Positions 47,723 through 56,609 of a DNA stretch of 64,000 nucleotides are shown one piece after another (position 1 is the first letter of the stretch; every line of letters begins with the position of its first letter). The stretch covers positions 1 to 64,000 of the forward strand of contig JAIYBC010000052.1 in the NCBI GenBank assembly GCA_027488845.1, in the 5' to 3' direction. The stretch is from Verrucomicrobiales bacterium. GTDB taxonomy: Bacteria > Verrucomicrobiota > Verrucomicrobiia > Limisphaerales > UBA9464. The notes under the pieces are model-generated. The model made no database searches and was not told the origin of the DNA. It was given only the letters and a program-made list of their open reading frames with translations. Both the position numbers and the translations under genes were made by a program.

Positions 47723-49333
47723 ATGAATCCACCGATCCGCGGCCAACTGGCCCTCGTGCTGCATGCGCACCTACCCTATGTGCGGCATCCCGAGCACGAA
47801 CGCTTCCTCGAGGAGGCGTGGCTGCATGAGGCGGTGGCCGAGTCCTATCTCCCGCTGCTTTCCAGGATGCTCGGCTGGGAGGCGGATGGCGTGGATTGGC
47901 GTCTCACGCTCGGCGTGACGCCCACGTTGGGCTCGATGCTGGACGACGTCCTGTTGCGGTTGCGGACGCGCCGCTACCTCGTGGAACGTCGGAGGCTCGC
48001 CGCCTCGGAGTGCGACCGAAGTGTTTTGGAACCGACGCGCCGACGCGTCGCGGAGTTCCATCTGGAATTCTATTCGCAGTCGCTGCGCCTGTGGGAAGCG
48101 ATCGGAGGAGACCTCTGTGGCGCCTGGCGACGACTCGCCGGTTCCGGTCGCCTGGAGCTTCTCGGAGGAACCGCCACGCACGCCGTCCTGCCTCTGTTGC
48201 GGGGCGATCCGGTAGGCCTGACGCGACAACTGGACATCGGACGCGATGAACATCGGCGACGCTTCGGATCCGATCCGCAGGGGATCTGGCTTCCGGAATG
48301 CGCCTGGAGTCCCTGGCTCGACGAGGTCCTGCACCGTTCCGGAGTCCGCCATCTCGTGCTCGAGACCCATGCCGTCACCGGGGCCGCGCCACGTCCACCG
48401 GCGGCCGTCTTCACGCCGGTGCGAACGCCTTCGGGAATCGCGGTCTTCGGACGCGATCCGGCCACGGCCCGGCAGGTCTGGAGCCGTCATGGCGGCTATC
48501 CCGGGGATCCGCGATACCGGGAGTTCCACCGCGACCTCGCCCATGACGCCGAATGGGACTACGTCCGCCCGTTCCTCCCCGACACGGGCGTACGGACCTT
48601 CAGCGGATTGAAGTTCCACCGGGTCACCGGCCCGACGTCGGAGAAGGAACTCTACGAGCGCGAGGACGCCTTGGACGCGGTGCGGGGACATGCCCGTCAT
48701 TTCCTGGAGTCCTGCCGCAGCCGAGTGGAACGGCTCGGAAGCCTCCAAGGACGTCCGCCGTTGCTGACCGCTCCCTACGACGCCGAACTGTTCGGGCACT
48801 GGTGGTTCGAGGGCCCCGACTTCCTGGATGCCGTGATGCGCGGCGCGGCGGGCGAGGGGATCCGGACCATCACCCTTTCCGAAGGACGGGACGGCTGGCC
48901 GGACGCGCCATCGGCCATGCCCGCGGAGTCGACGTGGGGCGAAGGCGGCCACCTTGGAGTTTGGCTCGACACCTCGAACGCCCTTTTGCAGCCGCAGCTG
49001 AGACAGGCTGCCCGACGCTTGGAACAGGCCATTGCCGCAGGTGCGCCAGCCGGGTTGGACCCGGAGTTCCATCGTCGTGCGGTGACGCAGGCCACGCGGG
49101 AATTGCTGCTGGCGCAGTCCAGCGACTGGCCGTTCCTGATCCGGATGGGAACGGCCCGCGAGTACGCGATGAGCCGGTTCGACGGACACCTTGTGGCGTT
49201 CCACCGGTTGTTGGACGGGGCGCTTGGGGAAGCGTCACTGGACCACCCACTGCTGCTGGAGCGGGAAGCCGCCCATCCGCTGTTTGCCGAAACCACATCG
49301 GGTCAGCCTGCGGGAACGATCCGGGATCGCTGA
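47723..49333 (+). CDS. GH57 1,4-alpha-glucan branching enzyme
   Basis: A 536-residue glycoside hydrolase family 57 protein. The N-terminal motif is LVLHAHLPYVRHPE. Motif 2 is ELLGGTATHAVLPLL. The nucleophile Glu192 is in GIWLPECAWSP. The acid/base Asp353 is in APYDAELFGHWWFEGPDF. These and the length (500-570) agree with the branching-enzyme subgroup (DUF1957 C-terminal domain, NALLQPQLRQAARRLEQ and SSDWPFLIRMGTAREYA). It would introduce alpha-1,6 branches into glycogen in the cytoplasm. It follows the DUF4912 gene on the same strand, probably in the same transcript. Confidence 0.93.
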   Translation: MNPPIRGQLALVLHAHLPYVRHPEHERFLEEAWLHEAVAESYLPLLSRMLGWEADGVDWRLTLGVTPTLGSMLDDVLLRLRTRRYLVERRRLAASECDRSVLEPTRRRVAEFHLEFYSQSLRLWEAIGGDLCGAWRRLAGSGRLELLGGTATHAVLPLLRGDPVGLTRQLDIGRDEHRRRFGSDPQGIWLPECAWSPWLDEVLHRSGVRHLVLETHAVTGAAPRPPAAVFTPVRTPSGIAVFGRDPATARQVWSRHGGYPGDPRYREFHRDLAHDAEWDYVRPFLPDTGVRTFSGLKFHRVTGPTSEKELYEREDALDAVRGHARHFLESCRSRVERLGSLQGRPPLLTAPYDAELFGHWWFEGPDFLDAVMRGAAGEGIRTITLSEGRDGWPDAPSAMPAESTWGEGGHLGVWLDTSNALLQPQLRQAARRLEQAIAAGAPAGLDPEFHRRAVTQATRELLLAQSSDWPFLIRMGTAREYAMSRFDGHLVAFHRLLDGALGEASLDHPLLLEREAAHPLFAETTSGQPAGTIRDR

Positions 49334-49590
49334 CGGCTGGCTGATGGAGTTGATGGATGGACCCTGCGCGAAAGGAGAATGGAAGGTACCGGAAGAGGGC
49401 GGAGTTGAAGGACAGAGACCCGAGACCTGGTCTCCAACGACGTGCAGTTGTAGGAGATGACGTCAGGAGTTTCAGCCCTTCCGAAGAGCGACGTGGGCTG
49501 GGGATCGCACTCGGAGGAATGGAAGAACCATGGCGGGGGTTCTTGCGTGGGGATCGGGTGGCTGCCAGTGTGACGGAGTCGGTTCCCGAT

Positions 49591-49944
49591 GGGGGCGCAC
49601 CGGTTTCGACTGGGTCAGCCTGCGCGGGACGGCATGCCGAGGATGGTACGTTGGCCTCGTAAAACATCGGACCAAAACATAGAAGCTAACGAAGAGTTGG
49701 CCCTCGCAGCCTAATCGGCTCGACGTTCCGCCCTGAACACCTGCTACGGGGACGGAACGCAATCAGCAGGCATGGTCGCCGGCGGAGTTCGCGCGTCGGC
49801 GGCCGAGAAACTTCATGCGAGCTGGGAGACACCGGTCCAAGTCGGCCGGTCACGGTGTTTCCGAGAACAAAGCGCCGACTAAGCATGTAGTCGTTCCGGG
49901 TTGAATGGCCTAGGACGCGGGTTCAATTCCCGCCGCCTCCACCA
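49591..49944 (+). ncRNA. ssrA: tmRNA (transfer-messenger RNA)
   Basis: A 354-nt RNA. The acceptor stem pairs GGGGGCG (49591-49597) with CGCCTCC (49934-49940), with one G-U. Discriminator A and an encoded CCA end it. The 5' part continues with CGGTTTCGACTGGG, the usual D-like region. The T arm is GCGGG-TTCAATT-CCCGC (49917-49933). The tag frame ends N-I-E-A-N-E-E-L-A-L-A-A with TAA at 49712-49714. The resume codon lies a few codons upstream and is not certain. LALAA matches the C-terminal degradation signal read by ClpXP-type proteases. The partner gene smpB is at 2593-3045. A terminator follows. Confidence 0.96.
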
Positions 49945-49948
49945 CTTT

Positions 49949-49985
49949 CCCGCGTCGGTCCGGAAACGGATCGGTGCGGGTTTTT
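49949..49985 (+). terminator. Terminator of tmRNA
   Basis: CCCGC (from 49949) pairs with GCGGG (ending 49980), extended by an imperfect inner stem around a GAAA loop. TTTTT follows at 49981-49985. Confidence 0.9.
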
Positions 49986-49993
49986 GCTTTTTG

Positions 49994-50052
49994 CCACGGA
50001 GTCACTGAGGACACGGAGGGTTCGTCCGTGGCGGGCTGCTCGTCGTTCGTCC
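49994..50052. repeat. Dispersed palindromic repeat, copy 1
   Basis: CCACGGAG starts and TCCGTGG closes an imperfect hairpin (49994-50031), followed by a GCTCGTCGTTCGTCC-like tail. A diverged copy lies at 59818-59876. The rest of 49945-50279 holds the tmRNA terminator, the hairpin at 50222 and nothing else I can name. Confidence 0.75.
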
Positions 50053-50221
50053 AGGGACGGGCGGCACTTCGGATCTAGGCCCCCGGTTCTTTGAAGCTTC
50101 TGCTTCGGAGGGCGGATTTTGTGGCGCGCTTCGAGGTCGGGCGCTTATGCGGCTTGGCTGGCCCGTGGCGGTCCGCATTCTTTGGACAGCCTGGGGGGCG
50201 GTGAACCGTGCTGAAAGCAAG

Positions 50222-50257
50222 GGCCGGAACACCCCTTCCTTTTTGGGTGCTCCGGCC
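50222..50257 (-). terminator. Terminator of the PEP-CTERM gene
   Basis: GGCCGGAACACCC and GGGTGCTCCGGCC form a 13-bp stem with one mismatch and a T-rich loop, 22 bases past the stop at 50280 on the minus strand. The trailing minus-strand sequence CTTGCTTTC is only moderately T-rich. Confidence 0.75.
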
Positions 50258-50279
50258 ATTCTTCTGATTTCCAAAGGGC

Positions 50280-50969
50280 TCAGCGGCGCTGACGGCGCCA
50301 CAGCGCGAAGCCGCCCACGAGCACACCGGCGACCGCGGCGTATTCGCCGGGTTCCGGCACGGCTTCAAATCCGGTGAAGGTGAGCGACCAGCTTTGGAGC
50401 GACATCGTCCCCGTGGGATTGAGGTCCGCCAAGGTCAGGTGCCACGCGGTGTCGGCCGACAAGCCGTTGAAGCCGGCCAGCAACGCCGACCGTGTGGGCG
50501 AAGCCGGATCCTGACGGCCGTCGGGTTCCCACTCGCCGGTCAGGATCGTGGCTGGCCCGGCTGGTTGACCGAGATGGATGTCCCCGTTCGGCGCGTTGTC
50601 GCGGAAGGTGACGTTCCAACCGTCAAAGCCGAAACCCGCCGGGTTGCTTCCGGTCACGCCGACCTGGTTCAGCAGCACGCTGGTGGCGACGCCGGCGCGG
50701 TTGAGCGACACGTACAGGTCGCCGGCCCAGCCCGACCCGGGGGTGGTGCCGCGGAGGTTCAAGGCGACGCGCACCTCGGTCAGGGTCGTGATTCCGGACC
50801 CGGCAATCGTTTGGCTGAGGGTGAGCGGAATGCCGGAGTCGGAAACGGCACCGGCGGAACCGCCGACCGGGAAGGTGAAGGTCTGCGAGACGACCGCCGC
50901 GCAGGCGGTGGTCCAGCTGGCCAGGAGCGCGGCGATGGCGAGCCGCAGTGGATGGGAACAGGAGTTCAT
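50280..50969 (-). CDS. PEP-CTERM sorted protein with P-domain-like fold
   Basis: A 229-residue exported protein. A signal peptide (LAIAALLASWTTACA) precedes an all-beta domain. WHLTLADLNPTGTMSLQSWSLTFTG resembles the end of proprotein-convertase P domains, and LRGTTPGSGWAGDLYVSL their middle. The C-terminus has the sorting signal V-P-E-P-G, then a hydrophobic helix (YAAVAGVLVGGFALW) and basic RRQRR. Exosortase would cleave there and fix the protein to the surface or exopolysaccharide. No exosortase gene is in the window, but a TIGR04073-like protein is. It lies next to a 1600-residue secreted protein on the same strand. Confidence 0.88.
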   Translation of the reverse strand: MNSCSHPLRLAIAALLASWTTACAAVVSQTFTFPVGGSAGAVSDSGIPLTLSQTIAGSGITTLTEVRVALNLRGTTPGSGWAGDLYVSLNRAGVATSVLLNQVGVTGSNPAGFGFDGWNVTFRDNAPNGDIHLGQPAGPATILTGEWEPDGRQDPASPTRSALLAGFNGLSADTAWHLTLADLNPTGTMSLQSWSLTFTGFEAVPEPGEYAAVAGVLVGGFALWRRQRR

Positions 50970-51006
50970 GGCTGGTCTTTCGAGGGAGGTTTCGGGTTTC
51001 GTCCGG

Positions 51007-54000
51007 TCACGGGTTGGGGATCGCGCGGTAGAACCGTGTGCCGCCGCCGGGCGCGAGGTCGGTGTGGCTGAAGACGCCGCCGGCCGGTGCCGTGACGACG
51101 GCGGCCGGGCTGAACTCCTGCCACGTGTAGGGGGAGCCCAGGCTGGACGTGTACTGCACCCGATACCCGCGGCCGGGCACCCCGATGAAGGTGACGACGA
51201 CGTCCGAACCCTCCACGGCCGCGCTGATCGCCCCAGGGGGTGAATCGCCGGCGTTCGGTGCGGTGGCTTCCGTCACGGTGACCGTGCCGGTGACGTCATG
51301 GCCGGCACCGTCGTGCACGGTGTAGGTGAAGCTGCCGTTGCCCGAATTGGCCGCCGGTGCGGTGTAGACCACGAAGTTGCCGACGAGCTGCACCGTCGCG
51401 CCCTCGGGCAACGGATCGGCCACGGCGGTGATCGCCAGCGGATCGTTGTCGGCGTCGGTGTCGTTGGCGAGCAGCACGGACTGGAGCACCTTGGCGGTGC
51501 GGGTGGTGTCGAGGCGCAGGAGGGTGTCCGACCCGGCGACCGGCGCGACGTTGGGCGCGGTGTAGAGTTCCAGCTCATCAATGCAGATCTCCGGTCCGGC
51601 GCTTTGGGTTCGGATCCGGACGCCGGTGGCGGCCACGGTCGGAAAGGCGTAGAGATGACGTAGTGCCGGGCTGGGGATCGACCCGGGATAGGTGATCGAG
51701 CCGAGGCTGGTCCAGTCGGCCTCCGGGGTGGAGGCGTCGGGGTTCGGTACGGTGGTGAACTGCACCGTATAGGTTCCCGACGACCGATCGCCGGAGATGC
51801 CCAGGTTGTCGCGGCCGAAGGCGATCCGGTTCACCGCGACCGGCGAGACTCCGAGGCTGAGGCCGACGAAGCTGTCGGCACCGCCGGCGATCCAACTGTT
51901 GGCGTTGCCATAGATCCCATCATTGACCGTGGCGATGGCGTGGGGGGCGGCGGCGATCACATCCTTGGCGAACGCGGTTCCACCGGCGGCCAGGTTGTTT
52001 GCGTCAAAGGTTCCGCCGGTTTCCACCAACACCGGCGGCGGCCGGGTGACGGCGACGGTGAAGGTCGCGGTGGCGGCGTTGCCGTTCGCATCGGTCGCGG
52101 TGATGGTGACGAGGGTGTTCCCCAGCGGGAACAGGCTCCCGCTGGCGTGCGAGTAGGTGATGATCGGCACAGCCGTGGAATTGTCCGTCGCGGTGGCCGG
52201 TGCATAGGTCACGACGGCTCCGGCGACGCTGGTCCGGACGGCGCTGACCTGGGCGTGGGCCGCGATGGCCGGGGCCATGGTGTCGGCGGTGTTGCCGACG
52301 AGGGTGACGTCGAAGTTCGGCGAGTCGGAGTCGTTGCTGCCCACCCCCAACGTGGTGGTTCGGGGCCCGAGGGTCGTGGGCATGAAGGAGACGGAAATGG
52401 TGGCGCTGCTGTTCGGCGGCAGGCTTGCGGGCAGTCCGGCGGTGTCCACGGTGAATTCCGCGGCGTTGCCGCCGGTGGTGCCGATGCCACCGAGGTGGAG
52501 AGCCACCTGACCGGCATTCCTCAGCGTGAAGGTCTTGGTGATCGAGCCGCCGACGCCTTGTGGGCCGAAGTCCACGACGGGAGCCATCCGCACCACGGCG
52601 GCGGCGTGACGGTCGCCGGCGGAAATGGCGACCACGTTTTGCCAAGGAGCAGCACCGCTGACCCGTCCGAACTCGTCGTGGCCAGAGGCCAGGATGGTGC
52701 CGTTGCTGTTCAGCGCCAAGGAGTAGCCCTGTCCAGCAGCGACGGCATGGATGCCGCCCACCCCGGCCAGGCCGGAGATTTGCCCACCAATGTCGTCTCC
52801 CCAACCGATGACGGTGCCATCGTCCTTGAGGGCCAGGGTGTGTCCGTCGCCTGCGATCAGGCTTTTCACGCCGAAAAGTCCGGTTGGTGTCGGGACGCTG
52901 CCCGGAAAGGTCTGGCCCCATTCGACCACGGTCCCATCGTCCTTGAGGGCGATCGACCGGCCTTTCTCGGCAGCGATGGCTACGACTCCGAACAGCCCAA
53001 CCGGCACGCTGCTTTGGCCATACTCGTCGTCGCCCCAGGCAACGACAGTGCGGTCGTCCGTCAGGGCGAGGCTATGGAAGGTGCCTGCCGCAATGGCCAC
53101 CACATGGGCTAAACCAGCAGGAACCGCGAGTTGGTCGTAAGAGCCGTCGCCCCATACGGCTACGGTGCCGTCGTTCTTCAAGGCCACGCCGTGTTGCAGG
53201 CCCGTCTGGATGGAGACGACTCCGGACAAACCAGCGGCTCCGCCGATCTGGCCAAGACCGTTGTCGCCCCAACCGGTCACTGTCCCGTCGCTCCTCAGCG
53301 CGAGGGTGTGCGAAAAGGCGCCAACGGCGACCGAGGTGATGCCCGTGAGATCGGCCGGCACCGTGGTCGCCCCTGAGTTGTTCTGGCCCCACGCCACCGG
53401 GACTCCGGTGCCGAGCAGGGCCGTGCCGGCAGGCTCTTCCACTGCCAGTCGCGGTTGGAGCACCACGGTCACGGTGAAGCTGGACGTTGCGCTGTTCCCG
53501 GCCGAGTCGGTGGCGGTGATGGCCACCGCCGTCGCGCCCGTTGGGAAAAGGCTCCCGCTGGCCGGCGCGTAGGTCACGGTCGGGGTTGCGCCGGAGTCGT
53601 CGGAGATCCGGGCGGGTCCGTAGTGGACCACGGCGCCCGCCGCGCTGGTGGCCACCGCGGTACGGTCCAAATGGCGACGGATTGTCGGCGGGGCGGTGTC
53701 CAGGCCGGTGCCCATCACCGTGATGTCGTAGTCCGTCCGGTCGGGGTCGTTGGAGGAGATCCGTAGAGTGCTGGCCCGGGACCCCGGGGCGGTCGGGCTG
53801 AACGTGACGGCGACGGTGGTGGACGATCCGGACGCCACGCTGGTGGCCATGCCCGCGGTGTCCACGGTGAAGTCCCCGGCGTGTCCGCCAACCATGGCGA
53901 CGCCGCCGATGGCCAGCGCGCCGGGGCCGGTGTTCCTCAACGTGAAGACCTTCGTCGCAGAGGCACCCGGGTTGAGCGGGCCGAAGTCCACGTTCGGCGG

Positions 54001-55809
54001 CGAACCGGCGAGCACGGTTTCGGCGGGCTGACGGACCTCGAGATGGGACGGTTCGACGACCGTCACGGTGAAGGCGGCGACGGTCTGGTTGCCGGTGCCA
54101 TCGGTGGCCGTCACGGTCACGCTGGTGGTGCCGGGGTTGAACAGGCTGCCGCTGGCGGGGACGACGTTCACGGTCGGCGCGTTCCCGGAGTTGTCGGAGG
54201 CGGTCGGGGCGTAGTGGACGACGGTGCCGATCGGGCCGGCCTTGAAGACCGTGAGGTTGCCCGGCATGACCACGACCGGCGGCAGCGTGTCGATGCCGGT
54301 GCCGTTCAGTTGGAGGTCGAAGCTCGGAGTGACTCGATCGTTGCTGGTCACGCGCAGCGTGGTGCCCCGGGTGCCCAGCGCGGTGGGCCTGAACGCGACG
54401 GTGAAGGTGGTGCTGCCGCCGGGTTCCACGCTGGTGGCCATGCCGGCCGTGTTGACGACAAAGTCGCCGGCCGCGCCTCCGACCGTGGTCACACCGGTGA
54501 CCGCCAATGGGGCGGTTCCGGTGCTTCGGAGCGTGAAGGTCTTGGCGGACCCCGACGTGTTCAGGTTCTCACTGCCGAACGGAAGGGTCGTGGTGACCGC
54601 CAAGAGCGAGGTGCCCACGGGCTGCTCCACCGCCACGCTGGGCACCGGATCGTAGTCGTAGAGCTCCAGCTCATCGATGCCGATGGGGGAGCCCGCTGTC
54701 TGTACCCTGAGCCGGAATCCGGTGGCCTGCACGGGCGTGAACCTGTAGCTGTGGCGAAGGGCCGGGGTCGGGATGGTGCCTGGGTAGACGATGCTTCCGA
54801 GGGAGATCCAGCTCGCATCCGGCGTGGCGCCGCTGGGGTTGGGTGTGGTGGTGAACTGGAGGGTGTAGGTGCCGGGCACGCGGTCGGTTTGGATCCCCAT
54901 ATTGTCGCGACCGAAGGCGACGCACTGGATCGTCACGGCCGTCGCCCCGAGGTTGATTCCCACGAAGCTGTCCGTGGTGCCGGCGATCCAGCTGTTGGCG
55001 TTGCCATACAGCCCGTCGTTCACGTCGGGGATGGCATGCGGTCCGGCGCCCACCTCGTCCTTGGCGAACGCGGTCCCGCCCGCGGCGAGGTTGTTCGCGG
55101 AGAAGCCACCGCCCGTCTCCACCAGAACCGGCGGGCCGGGATAGACCTCCAATTCGTCCACGGCGATGTAGTCCGCTCCGTTCAGGGTCTTCAGACGGAG
55201 ACCCGTGGCCTGCACCGGCGTGAAGGTGTAGCGGTGCCGCCGATGCGGTGAGGCGAAGTTCGCGCCGCCCCCCGACTGGTAGTCCAGCGTGCCGATCGTG
55301 GTCCAACTCGCATCGGGTGTGGAGGCGTCGGGATTGGCCACGGTGGTGTACTGCAGCGTGTAGAAGCCCAGCGACCTGTCTGTGTTGCCGCCCACGTTGT
55401 CCCGGCCGAAAGCGACGCCGCCGATCCATTGTGTCGTGGCGCCGAGCTGGATTCCGACGAAGCTTTCGGGCGATCCCGCCAGCCAGCTGCTCGCCTGGCC
55501 ATAGGTGCCGTCATTCACGCTGGCGAGCGCGTGCGGAGGGAGGGGGAACGTGTCCTTGGCAAACGGCGCCTTGCCCAGCGCCTGGTTGAGCGCATCGGCG
55601 GAACCGCCTTCGGACACCAAGGTCAGGCCGCCGCCGCTGAGGACGACACCGGCCCACGCCGGTCTGGTGGCGCCGAAGAGCAGGACCGCGAAGGCCAGCA
55701 GAAGCCCGGACCGCAAACCCGTGGGCGCACGACCCGGTAGCCACTGGCCCGGACCGGGGCGGACGGCATCGCTGCGCGGACAAGTCGGAGAACCCGTGAT
55801 CTGATGCAT
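51007..55809 (-). CDS. 1600-residue secreted mosaic protein with RCC1-like insert
   Basis: A signal-like segment (GLRSGLLLAFAVLLFGATRPAWAG, about 31-54) follows an unusual 30-residue leader. Modules in order are two discoidin-like modules (about 55-390, SSWLAG, SFVGIQLG). Then come three pairs of choice-of-anchor-D (F-T-L-R-x-T-G, V-x-T-A-G-M-A-T-S-V) with HYR-like domains (TVTVTATDGTGNQTVAAF). The third anchor-D is split by a block of about seven RCC1-like repeats (DGTVTGWGDNGLGQI, about 800-1070). A third discoidin-like module, a cadherin-like domain (LLANDTDADNDPLAITAVAD) and a C-terminal module ending TRFYRAIPNP complete it. It probably binds glycans or other surface proteins. No PEP-CTERM signal is present. 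The two-component pair upstream could regulate it. Confidence 0.85.
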   Translation of the reverse strand: MHQITGSPTCPRSDAVRPGPGQWLPGRAPTGLRSGLLLAFAVLLFGATRPAWAGVVLSGGGLTLVSEGGSADALNQALGKAPFAKDTFPLPPHALASVNDGTYGQASSWLAGSPESFVGIQLGATTQWIGGVAFGRDNVGGNTDRSLGFYTLQYTTVANPDASTPDASWTTIGTLDYQSGGGANFASPHRRHRYTFTPVQATGLRLKTLNGADYIAVDELEVYPGPPVLVETGGGFSANNLAAGGTAFAKDEVGAGPHAIPDVNDGLYGNANSWIAGTTDSFVGINLGATAVTIQCVAFGRDNMGIQTDRVPGTYTLQFTTTPNPSGATPDASWISLGSIVYPGTIPTPALRHSYRFTPVQATGFRLRVQTAGSPIGIDELELYDYDPVPSVAVEQPVGTSLLAVTTTLPFGSENLNTSGSAKTFTLRSTGTAPLAVTGVTTVGGAAGDFVVNTAGMATSVEPGGSTTFTVAFRPTALGTRGTTLRVTSNDRVTPSFDLQLNGTGIDTLPPVVVMPGNLTVFKAGPIGTVVHYAPTASDNSGNAPTVNVVPASGSLFNPGTTSVTVTATDGTGNQTVAAFTVTVVEPSHLEVRQPAETVLAGSPPNVDFGPLNPGASATKVFTLRNTGPGALAIGGVAMVGGHAGDFTVDTAGMATSVASGSSTTVAVTFSPTAPGSRASTLRISSNDPDRTDYDITVMGTGLDTAPPTIRRHLDRTAVATSAAGAVVHYGPARISDDSGATPTVTYAPASGSLFPTGATAVAITATDSAGNSATSSFTVTVVLQPRLAVEEPAGTALLGTGVPVAWGQNNSGATTVPADLTGITSVAVGAFSHTLALRSDGTVTGWGDNGLGQIGGAAGLSGVVSIQTGLQHGVALKNDGTVAVWGDGSYDQLAVPAGLAHVVAIAAGTFHSLALTDDRTVVAWGDDEYGQSSVPVGLFGVVAIAAEKGRSIALKDDGTVVEWGQTFPGSVPTPTGLFGVKSLIAGDGHTLALKDDGTVIGWGDDIGGQISGLAGVGGIHAVAAGQGYSLALNSNGTILASGHDEFGRVSGAAPWQNVVAISAGDRHAAAVVRMAPVVDFGPQGVGGSITKTFTLRNAGQVALHLGGIGTTGGNAAEFTVDTAGLPASLPPNSSATISVSFMPTTLGPRTTTLGVGSNDSDSPNFDVTLVGNTADTMAPAIAAHAQVSAVRTSVAGAVVTYAPATATDNSTAVPIITYSHASGSLFPLGNTLVTITATDANGNAATATFTVAVTRPPPVLVETGGTFDANNLAAGGTAFAKDVIAAAPHAIATVNDGIYGNANSWIAGGADSFVGLSLGVSPVAVNRIAFGRDNLGISGDRSSGTYTVQFTTVPNPDASTPEADWTSLGSITYPGSIPSPALRHLYAFPTVAATGVRIRTQSAGPEICIDELELYTAPNVAPVAGSDTLLRLDTTRTAKVLQSVLLANDTDADNDPLAITAVADPLPEGATVQLVGNFVVYTAPAANSGNGSFTYTVHDGAGHDVTGTVTVTEATAPNAGDSPPGAISAAVEGSDVVVTFIGVPGRGYRVQYTSSLGSPYTWQEFSPAAVVTAPAGGVFSHTDLAPGGGTRFYRAIPNP

Positions 55810-55890
55810 CGGGCCGACCCTACCGATGCCGACGGGTGCTCCACCATCGGATGAAGATTGGACATGCCAACGCTGGCCACGTCGCCGCCT

Positions 55891-56541
55891 TCAACGGCCG
55901 AGGAACTTCACCACAGCTTCCGTGCGGTTGCCGACACGCAGCTTCTCGTAGATGTGCTGGAGGTGTGTGCGGACGGTGGAGATGCCGATGCCCAGGCGGT
56001 CGGCGATCTCCTTGTACTGGCACCCGAGGGCGAGGGCTTCGACGATTTCCCGCTCGCGCGGGGTCAGTCCTGCGACATCGGGCGCGGCGGGCCTGGCCTT
56101 GGGCGCGAACGACTCCACGACCTTGCGCGCGATGAGGCTCGTCATGGGCGCGCCGCCGGCGTGCAGGTCGCGGATGGCTCCGAGCAGTTCCTCCGGCACG
56201 GAACGTTTGAGCAGGTAGCCGGTGGCGCCGGCCTGGAGGGAACGGAAGATCAGGTCCACGTCCTCATACACCGTGAGCATGAGGAACTGCGTGGTCGGAT
56301 GGCGGGCCTTGAGTTCGCGGACGCAGTCGATTCCGGACTTGCCGGGCAGGTTGATGTCCATGAGCACCACGTCGGGTGCGGAGTCGGCGAGTTGGGCGAG
56401 CGCCTGTTCGGCATTGGCGAAGGCCGCGACGCAATGGATGCCCGATGCCCGTTCAAGGCGGCTGATGAAGCCGGCGCGGAGCCGGTCGTCGTCTTCGACC
56501 ACGGCGACGCGGATCCCGGCTTGATGGTCGGAGTTGGACAT
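55891..56541 (-). CDS. NarL/LuxR-type response regulator
   Basis: A 216-residue regulator. The receiver domain (about 8-125) has acidic residues 17-19, phosphoacceptor D62 in VLMDINLPG, and a Thr in MLTVYED. The switch Lys is in YLLKRSVP. The C-terminal LuxR helix-turn-helix (about 150-212) has LTPREREIVEALALG, YKEIADRLGIGISTVRTHLQHIYEKL. It lies 68 bases downstream of a propeller-type HisKA_3 kinase on the same strand and is certainly its partner. The target may include the large secreted protein 81 bases downstream. Confidence 0.95.
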   Translation of the reverse strand: MSNSDHQAGIRVAVVEDDDRLRAGFISRLERASGIHCVAAFANAEQALAQLADSAPDVVLMDINLPGKSGIDCVRELKARHPTTQFLMLTVYEDVDLIFRSLQAGATGYLLKRSVPEELLGAIRDLHAGGAPMTSLIARKVVESFAPKARPAAPDVAGLTPREREIVEALALGCQYKEIADRLGIGISTVRTHLQHIYEKLRVGNRTEAVVKFLGR

Positions 56542-56609
56542 GGCAATGGGTGAGTGTGACGGACCCGGGCGGTTGCCGGCATCGGATGAAAGGTGGACCC
56601 GGGTGCCGA

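Noticed and set aside
49357-49662. A small open frame upstream of and into tmRNA
   Set aside because: It overlaps the acceptor stem and 5' domain of ssrA and has no homology I recognise. The region 49334-49590 otherwise shows no gene.
53881-55251. A plus-strand open frame opposite the 1600-residue protein
   Set aside because: Periodic because the minus-strand modules are repeated; no domain of its own.
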